A DNA stretch of 40,453 bases from Rhodospirillaceae bacterium. GTDB lineage: Bacteria > Pseudomonadota > Alphaproteobacteria > UBA8366 > GCA-2717185. Where the stretch lies: contig PBDC01000017.1 in assembly GCA_002717185.1 (NCBI GenBank), forward strand, positions 29,072 through 69,524. The letters run 5' to 3'. Position 1 is the first letter of the stretch; every line of letters begins with the position of its first letter. Both the position numbers and the translations under genes were made by a program. Shown piece by piece: positions 35,495 through 40,453 of this stretch. The notes below the pieces were generated by a model. The model had not been told where the DNA came from, made no database searches, and saw only the letters and a program-made list of their open reading frames with translations.

Positions 35495-36310
35495 TCAAGC
35501 AGGCGGCGGGCCCGGCGTGAACTTGTTCCATGGATTCCCGTCTTTACCGATTTTGGACAAATGTTGATAAGCTCGCGTGATTGCGACAACACGAATCGTG
35601 TAGCGCAGCCAAAGCAGCACGATTATGACCATTCCAGCTTTCTCGACGATATGCAACTGGACGATCCGCTGCATCATTAAGGGGCCATCGATCGGGCCAA
35701 CCAAATTTATTGATTTTTGCTGATGGGCTTCCGCTCGCGTCTTTGCAAGCTGGGAACTTTTGTCCGTGTTTCGGATAAGATAGTAAATGGTGTTTTCTAC
35801 GAGCGGTTTGGGAAGAGCTGCGGCAGGCCGCAGAACTATCCCGTAACCGGTCTTCCAGCGCTTGTCCTTTGCCAGTTCTAGCAAATCAGTCTGATCATCC
35901 ACTGCAACCACTGCCACCTTGTTAATGTTCAAATCCGGCACCTCAAATCCATAGATAGCGAAGTGGAGTAGCAACAGGACAGGTGCACTGATCGTGAACA
36001 GGGCGGCGCTGATACTTTTCTTGTAATGCAGAAATCCGGTCCCAGTCAGTACGGCGATGCCATATAGGCCCTCAGCGAGGTTGTTGTAGTTGCCGTTGTA
36101 GGCGGCGCTAATGAAGGCCGCAACAAGCAGCCCTGCCGGAATGATGAGTAGCGCGCAGTAAAGCAGCAGTTCCTTATCCGCCTGATACCTTTTCAGCTTG
36201 CGCACTGGGATGAAGTACGGCGTGCTGTCGTCGTCCCAGACGTATTTTTTTACGTATTTTTCCCAGCTTGCCTGCGGGCGGCGGCCACGCTGCGGATTGT
36301 TTCCGCTCAT
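35495..36310 (-). CDS. membrane protein of unknown function, last gene of the TRAP block
   Basis: The 271-residue product has a polar N-terminus (about 50 residues, many K/Y/D), two to three hydrophobic helices at ~50-70, ~78-95 and ~102-120, a soluble middle part (VAVVAVDDQTDLLELAKDKRWKTG) and a final helix near 225-242 (GMVIIVLLWLRYTIRVVAIT). I do not recognise the family. It follows dctQ by 51 bases on the same strand, so it is probably cotranscribed with the transporter. A GAGG lies 10 bases before the ATG. It might assist the transporter or be an unrelated passenger. Confidence 0.65.
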   Translation of the reverse strand: MSGNNPQRGRRPQASWEKYVKKYVWDDDSTPYFIPVRKLKRYQADKELLLYCALLIIPAGLLVAAFISAAYNGNYNNLAEGLYGIAVLTGTGFLHYKKSISAALFTISAPVLLLLHFAIYGFEVPDLNINKVAVVAVDDQTDLLELAKDKRWKTGYGIVLRPAAALPKPLVENTIYYLIRNTDKSSQLAKTRAEAHQQKSINLVGPIDGPLMMQRIVQLHIVEKAGMVIIVLLWLRYTIRVVAITRAYQHLSKIGKDGNPWNKFTPGPPPA

Positions 36311-36361
36311 GAGAATCTAGCCTCGGCTGTCGGCCGTCCCCTGCTTCTGGCCGCACGGTCC

Positions 36362-37273
36362 TTATATTAGCCAGGACCAAAAATTGAAGGTATGGAAAAC
36401 AAGAATCAGGATTACAACCATTAAGATTAAACCAAGGATGGTAAACGCAATCTGACCCTGCGTATCTGCCATGTGTTCTAAGGTCTCTTCGTCGATAGAT
36501 CTGCTCATAAGCTTACTGCTATCACCTCGCTTGGCTTCATTAGAGCCATCGGTGAATGATGCATCTATATTGTCGATCATTTCGCGTTTTGCGAGTTTTT
36601 CCTCCTCATGCTCGATGACGAAGAGCGGGAATTTGTCCTCTTTCGGGCCGAAAAGGGCGAAGACGACCTGAAGCCAGACTGCTAAGCCGGAAAGGGCTGC
36701 GATAAACATACCGAATACGAGGATTGATTTGATGGCCCAACGGTGGCTCAGTCCAACGAGCGATGCCGATTGTTCGCTGACGACAAAGGCGTCGTAGGCG
36801 TATTGGATTGAGAACCAGCCAACGATCAGACAATAAGGAATCATAAATAGGGAAACGCCGAAAAATTCGATCCAGGCCTGCTTACGGTAATGCAGTTTTT
36901 CGCGCACCAGATCGACGCGGACATGACGATTGTAAATATACCCATAACCAAGCACGAGCGTGAACGTACAAACGTGGAAGGTCCATTCCAGTTCTTGTAG
37001 CAACGTCGACTGGAACGGTAGCTTGTCGAGGAAATTGCCGTACATCCAATCTCGGGCATCCGTCCAGCCTTGGGCCAGCATTGTGTCCCCGACGAATTTT
37101 AGGGTCTTTCGCTGAAAAACATCCCAGACCGTGATCGTGACCAAGGGGATCAAAAATAATGTTCCCCATTTGCCGATCGTGCTAACGAGCTTGCCCAGCA
37201 TCGAACTGGCACGAAGTGCGAAGGGCACCGTCTCGTATTGCGTAAATGTGATGCCTGTGTCTTGCGAAGCCAT
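36362..37273 (-). CDS. dctQ: TRAP transporter small permease, DctQ type, extended
   Basis: The 303-residue product contains the four-helix DctQ core: LVSTIGKWGTLFLIPLVTITVWDVFQR, ELEWTFHVCTFTLVLGYGYIYNRHVRVDLVREKL (the VRVD signature), FFGVSLFMIPYCLIVGWFSIQY and SILVFGMFIAALSGLAVWLQVVFAL. Usual DctQ is about 160-200 residues. Here an extra acidic loop (EHEEEKLAKREMIDNIDASF, residues ~220-265) leads to a fifth hydrophobic helix at the C-terminus (AFTILGLILMVVILILVF). There is also an insertion between helices 1 and 2. DctQ and DctM together form the sodium-driven permease. Spacing to dctM is 13 bases and a GAGGGA precedes the ATG. Confidence 0.88.
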   Translation of the reverse strand: MASQDTGITFTQYETVPFALRASSMLGKLVSTIGKWGTLFLIPLVTITVWDVFQRKTLKFVGDTMLAQGWTDARDWMYGNFLDKLPFQSTLLQELEWTFHVCTFTLVLGYGYIYNRHVRVDLVREKLHYRKQAWIEFFGVSLFMIPYCLIVGWFSIQYAYDAFVVSEQSASLVGLSHRWAIKSILVFGMFIAALSGLAVWLQVVFALFGPKEDKFPLFVIEHEEEKLAKREMIDNIDASFTDGSNEAKRGDSSKLMSRSIDEETLEHMADTQGQIAFTILGLILMVVILILVFHTFNFWSWLI

Positions 37274-37286
37274 GGCGTTCCCTCAA

Positions 37287-38663
37287 TCAATTAAGGCCCG
37301 GCAGCCACAGGGCCACTGCTGGCAACCAAATGACCAGCACAAGGGCGATAAGCTGCAGGATTACAAAGGGGATAATTCCACGATAAATACTCGCTAAGGC
37401 GACCGACCGTGGCGCGATTCCCTTCAAATAGAACAGCGCATATCCAAACGGCGGTGTCAGGAATGACGTCTGTAAGTTGATCGCGATGAGCACTGTAAAC
37501 CAATAGATCATCTCGCGGTTCTCGTTGCCGACATGGGCGCCAAAATCGAGAGTTGCCACGATCGGCGCAAAGACCGGAAGAATGATCAAAGTGATCTCAA
37601 CCCAGTCTAGGAAAAAGCCTAGCAAGAAGACGATGCCCATGATCAGGAAGAGAAGGCCCCAGGAATCGAGGCCGGCATGCAGTATTAACTCCTCGATTAC
37701 ATCGTCGCCTCCCAGAGACCGGAAGACGTAGGCAAAGCAGGTCGCCGACATAATTATGAAGAAGATAAACGAGATCGTCAGACCAGATGACTGGCAAACG
37801 GCTGTGACCATATCGCGCTTTAGCCGGCCATTAAAATAGGCGATCACGGTAGCACCGAAGGCACCAACCGCACCCGCCTCGCTGGGTGTCGCCCAGCCGA
37901 GAAGAATCGACCCTTTAATCAAGGCGATCAGGAAAACTGGCGGGAAGAAACTACGAAGTAATAAGGCCGGCATTTCATTCGGCGGAACATATAGTGCGTC
38001 GGGTGGAAGCGGGGGCGCCAATTCCTTGTTGATGCCCGATGCGACGCCAATATAAAGGATGTACAACGTGGCTAGGACCAGCCCCGGCATCAACGCGGCC
38101 AGGAATAGATCACCGACAGAGATTGACAACAGGTCGGCCATGATGATCAGCATGATGCTGGGGGGAATCAGGATACCGAGCGTACCGGAGGCACAGATAA
38201 CGCCGGTCGCCAACTCGTGTTTGTAGCCCTGCTTTAACATGGTCGGTAGCGCCAGCGCAGTCATCATCGTCACTGACGCGCCAATAATACCTGTCATTGC
38301 TGCAAGTATCGTGCCCATCACCGCGACTGCAATTGCAAGTCCACCGGGCACTTTTTTCAGCAGAACCTGACAAACATAAAGCATGTCGTTTGCGACACCG
38401 CTGCGTTCCATCATCACGCCCATGAAGACGAATGTCGGCACAGCAACAAGGACAAGGTTTTCAGCAGCTTGTCCCCATATTCGGGGTAAGAAATTGAAAA
38501 ATTCAATGATTGAAAAGATGCCCAGCGTATAGCCAATGAAGCCATATAGCAGGGCGAGGCCGCCCAGGATGAACGCGACTGGGTACCCGGTGAACAGCAG
38601 GCCTGCCAAGCTCAAAAACATGAACAGTGGCAAAAAATCGATTACGATATCAATGAGTTCCAT
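37287..38663 (-). CDS. dctM: TRAP transporter large permease, DctM type
   Basis: The 458-residue product is an integral membrane protein with about twelve helices of the DctM family (PF06808). It shows GLLFTGYPVAFILGGLALLYG at the N-terminus, FVFMGVMMERSGVANDML, GTILAAMTGIIGASVTMMTALALPTML, ICASGTLGILIPPSIMLII (the conserved GTLGILIPPS loop) and WATPSEAGAVGAFGA. It carries the substrate across the inner membrane with a sodium gradient. It comes between dctP and dctQ, whereas P-Q-M is the commoner order. The ribosome binding site is only a GGGG stretch, consistent with read-through from dctP. Confidence 0.94.
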   Translation of the reverse strand: MELIDIVIDFLPLFMFLSLAGLLFTGYPVAFILGGLALLYGFIGYTLGIFSIIEFFNFLPRIWGQAAENLVLVAVPTFVFMGVMMERSGVANDMLYVCQVLLKKVPGGLAIAVAVMGTILAAMTGIIGASVTMMTALALPTMLKQGYKHELATGVICASGTLGILIPPSIMLIIMADLLSISVGDLFLAALMPGLVLATLYILYIGVASGINKELAPPLPPDALYVPPNEMPALLLRSFFPPVFLIALIKGSILLGWATPSEAGAVGAFGATVIAYFNGRLKRDMVTAVCQSSGLTISFIFFIIMSATCFAYVFRSLGGDDVIEELILHAGLDSWGLLFLIMGIVFLLGFFLDWVEITLIILPVFAPIVATLDFGAHVGNENREMIYWFTVLIAINLQTSFLTPPFGYALFYLKGIAPRSVALASIYRGIIPFVILQLIALVLVIWLPAVALWLPGLN

Positions 38664-38877
38664 TAACGCCCCAACACCCGTCTCTGCTGTTCGCTATTTG
38701 GTTTTCTTAAAATGTTTTACGTTTTCCTAATAGGGATCGTGCATCTCGCAATTTAATAAGACAAACTCGGGTTGTCCGTCGCAAGCAGCTTATTCTTCTG
38801 TTCTTCTCGTGATTACTTAGGCCTTACATGCACGCCCAAAGCGTTAAGCTAGATTTATAGCGCTTTACCGTGAAAAG

Positions 38878-38911
38878 GCTGGAGCCCCTCCGTAAACGGC
38901 GAGGCTCCAGC
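38878..38911 (-). terminator. hairpin between dctP and dctM, likely attenuator
   Basis: GCTGGAGCC (38878-38886) and GGCTCCAGC (38903-38911) form a perfect 9-base stem, followed on the minus strand by CTTTT. It lies about 45 bases after the dctP stop and about 215 bases before dctM. Such a partial terminator or 3'-protecting hairpin is typical between a binding-protein gene and its permease genes and would make DctP more abundant than DctQM. Confidence 0.7.
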
Positions 38912-38955
38912 GCATTCTCATTTCTTGTCGTGAGGAAATAGAGCAGTATTTCCCA

Positions 38956-40029
38956 TTATTTTATGTAGGTGTTATCCAGTGATTGAGCGTCACCCCACAC
39001 CTTGTATTTAGCCCGGAATCCGTAAAAGTGGTCCGCCACTTTCTTGAACAGTGGATCTTTGGCCGTTTCTTCTTTCACGACCTCAAACCAAGCTTTTTCG
39101 AACTTAGCGAGCGTCGAGTCGGGCCAACGCTTTACCGTCACGCCATGCTTGGACTGCATAAGCGCCATCGCGTCAAAGTTCTTTGCTTCGGTTTCAGCAT
39201 AGGTGTGCATTACGCTCTCGCCCAGACCGACCTGTATAATGCGCTGTTGCTGCTTGCTGAGCTTATTCCAGGAGTCCTTGTTCATCAGCAGTTCGCTAAC
39301 CGAAACTTGCTGGTGCCAGCCCGGGAAGTAGTTGAACTTTGCGATTTGATAAAAGCCGAGCTTGGTGTCGATTGTCGGCATTGAGAACTCGGTTGCATCA
39401 ATGACGCCACGCTCAAGCGCCGGGTAGATGTCCGCTCCCGGAAGCAACTGAGTTTGCGCACCCATCTTCTGCATAACCTTGGCGCCGAGGCCAAAGAAGC
39501 GCATCTTCAGGCCTTTAACTTGTTCAAGCGAGGTGATCTCTGTCTTGAACCAGCCGGAGGTCTCTGGACCGATCGCGAAGCTGTCGAAGGCGATCAGGTT
39601 ATGCTTGTCGTAGATTTCCTGCTTCAGATCGTTGCCGCCACCAAACCATTTCCAGGCCATAAACTCGCCGATTTGCGGACCGAACGGCACCGTGGTGAAG
39701 AACGAAAGTGCTGGATATTTCGCTGTATGGTAACCCGGTGTAGTCCAGCAAGATTCGAGTGAACCTTTGGAAACTGCGTCGAAGCATTCCAGTGACGGGA
39801 CGAGCGCTCCTGGCTCGAAGAATTTGATGTTGATATCGCCGCCTGACATGACTTTGACATTATCAACGAAACGTACGGCCGACGTGCCGAGGTGCGGCAG
39901 TGAACTGCCAAAGGTGCTCTGCATTTTCCAGCGCACTTTCTTAGCGTCTGCGGGCGCCGTTGCAGCGAGCACGAACCCGCCGACCAAGCCCAACGCGAGG
40001 CCAGCCTTGAGAAGGTTCTTCACTTTCAT
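38956..40029 (-). CDS. dctP: TRAP transporter solute-binding protein, DctP type
   Basis: The 357-residue periplasmic protein has a signal peptide (MKVKNLLKAGLALGLVGGFV..., cleavage probably after ADA at residue 29) and the DctP fold (PF03480): WKMQSTFGSSLP, GLKMRFFGLGAKVMQKMGAQ (the substrate-carboxylate arginine), and ERGVIDATEFSMPTIDTKLGFYQIA followed by YFPGWHQQ. The last segment resembles the TakP/FcbT-type proteins for 2-oxo and aromatic acids rather than the classic C4-dicarboxylate type. The ligand is thus probably an organic acid with a carboxylate. A GGGAGGT lies 9 bases before the ATG. It is first in the P-M-Q operon. Confidence 0.93.
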   Translation of the reverse strand: MKVKNLLKAGLALGLVGGFVLAATAPADAKKVRWKMQSTFGSSLPHLGTSAVRFVDNVKVMSGGDINIKFFEPGALVPSLECFDAVSKGSLESCWTTPGYHTAKYPALSFFTTVPFGPQIGEFMAWKWFGGGNDLKQEIYDKHNLIAFDSFAIGPETSGWFKTEITSLEQVKGLKMRFFGLGAKVMQKMGAQTQLLPGADIYPALERGVIDATEFSMPTIDTKLGFYQIAKFNYFPGWHQQVSVSELLMNKDSWNKLSKQQQRIIQVGLGESVMHTYAETEAKNFDAMALMQSKHGVTVKRWPDSTLAKFEKAWFEVVKEETAKDPLFKKVADHFYGFRAKYKVWGDAQSLDNTYIK

Positions 40030-40306
40030 AATTTGGTACCTCCCTGAGAATTGGTTGTTGCGACAGTAGGCTCGGATACCGCGCTAAATTCCTATTCCAT
40101 TAACCTAAATATTGTTCAACTTGCGAGCCGAATAAAAGAAGGCTATCGCAGGTTTGCGATGTTCTCAAGCGAATACCGCATGTCTGCTAGACCGCATTAG
40201 CATGGCTTCCGGTGGGCTGCATCGACATCGCGAGGTCATTAACTTGATCCGATTATCTCTATTTCACGTTTTCTTATTTCAGGTGCAGGCGTTGCGTAGC
40301 GTCTGG
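40030..40306. other. dctP upstream region
   Basis: About 280 bases between dctP and the tRNA promoter. It should carry the dctP promoter on the minus strand. A plus-strand frame at 40154-40357 runs into the tRNA and is not a gene. I see no palindrome like the one before suyA. Confidence 0.4.
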
Positions 40307-40335
40307 TTGCCAAGTGCAGGGGTGCGGTATATAAG
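40307..40335 (+). promoter_or_regulatory. sigma70-type promoter of tRNA-Pro
   Basis: TTGCCA (40307-40312), a 17-base spacer and TATAAG (40330-40335) form a good housekeeping promoter. A GC-rich discriminator (GCTCGCCGCGG) follows, as is usual for stable RNA genes. The tRNA begins 12 bases after the -10 box. Confidence 0.6.
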
Positions 40336-40347
40336 GCTCGCCGCGGA

Positions 40348-40424
40348 CGGGGAGTAGCTCAGCCTGGTAGAGCACTACGTTCGGGACGTAGGGGCCGGAG
40401 GTTCGAATCCTCTCTCCCCGACCA
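40348..40424 (+). tRNA. tRNA-Pro (anticodon CGG)
   Basis: A complete cloverleaf of 77 bases including an encoded CCA end. The acceptor stem CGGGGAG pairs with CTCCCCG, and the D arm is GCTC...GAGC. The anticodon stem CTACG/CGTAG holds loop TTCGGGA with anticodon CGG and G37. The T arm is GGAGG TTCGAAT CCTCT. It reads CCG proline codons. It lies at the window edge with its own promoter. Confidence 0.96.
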
Positions 40425-40453
40425 GGATATTCGTTATAATACAAGGGTCTAGC

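Noticed and set aside
35369..35680. 103-residue plus-strand frame
   Set aside because: It overlaps the end of the better-supported 271-residue membrane protein gene on the other strand and has no motif.

Overview
The window looks like a chromosomal piece of a heterotrophic alphaproteobacterium, probably of the Rhodospirillales/marine type. This is inferred from gene content: a TRAP transporter, a STAS-fused MlaE operon with an ABC-auxiliary lipoprotein, sulfonate catabolism, and many amidohydrolases and aminotransferases. No ribosomal RNA or other marker gene fixes the taxonomy. Coding DNA is moderately GC-rich; several intergenic stretches are strikingly AT-rich. I see no insertion sequence, prophage or CRISPR array.

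Layout. (1) 1-6.2 kb: a 58-residue small ORF, an ACMSD-like amidohydrolase, an arylsulfotransferase-like beta-propeller protein, a glutathione S-transferase and a TPR/2OG-Fe(II) oxygenase fusion. (2) 6.2-9.5 kb: decayed sequence, then an Lrp/AsnC regulator pseudogene whose last codons overlap pobA (4-hydroxybenzoate 3-monooxygenase), then an alpha/beta hydrolase. (3) 10.1-15.8 kb: a FAD plus Fe-S 2-hydroxyacid dehydrogenase with its FadR-type GntR regulator, divergent from a serine-glyoxylate-type aminotransferase and a VOC protein. (4) 15.8-22.4 kb, the most coherent block: a sulfolactate module on the minus strand, suyA-suyB then slcC-comC, followed by a PLP decarboxylase, an IclR gene with a large internal deletion, and a phosphotransacetylase. 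Two near-identical palindromic elements lie upstream of suyA and slcC and probably mark operators. (5) 22.4-28.3 kb: a D-aminoacylase-like amidohydrolase, an argJ paralogue frameshifted at its 3' end, the C-terminal piece of FdrA followed by AllG (DUF1116) and AllH (DUF2877) of oxamate carbamoyltransferase, and apt. (6) 28.4-33.5 kb: a Mla/MCE lipid-transport operon (MlaE, MlaF, MlaD, lipoprotein) followed closely by a class III aminotransferase. (7) 34.1-40.4 kb: small membrane and exported proteins, a TRAP transporter in P-M-Q order with a hairpin after dctP, and tRNA-Pro(CGG) with a clear promoter.

How it works together. SlcC and ComC would interconvert the two sulfolactate enantiomers through sulfopyruvate, and SuyAB would split (R)-sulfolactate into pyruvate and sulfite. 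The adjoining decarboxylase, phosphotransacetylase and neighbouring aminotransferase suggest the module also touches cysteate, taurine or glyoxylate chemistry, but no xsc or comDE is present to prove it. A second theme is decay: two regulators (Lrp, IclR) are broken, argJ is frameshifted, FdrA is reduced to its C-terminus, and several AT-rich or multi-stop stretches look like gene remnants. The genome may be streamlining or degrading its regulation while keeping the catabolic enzymes.
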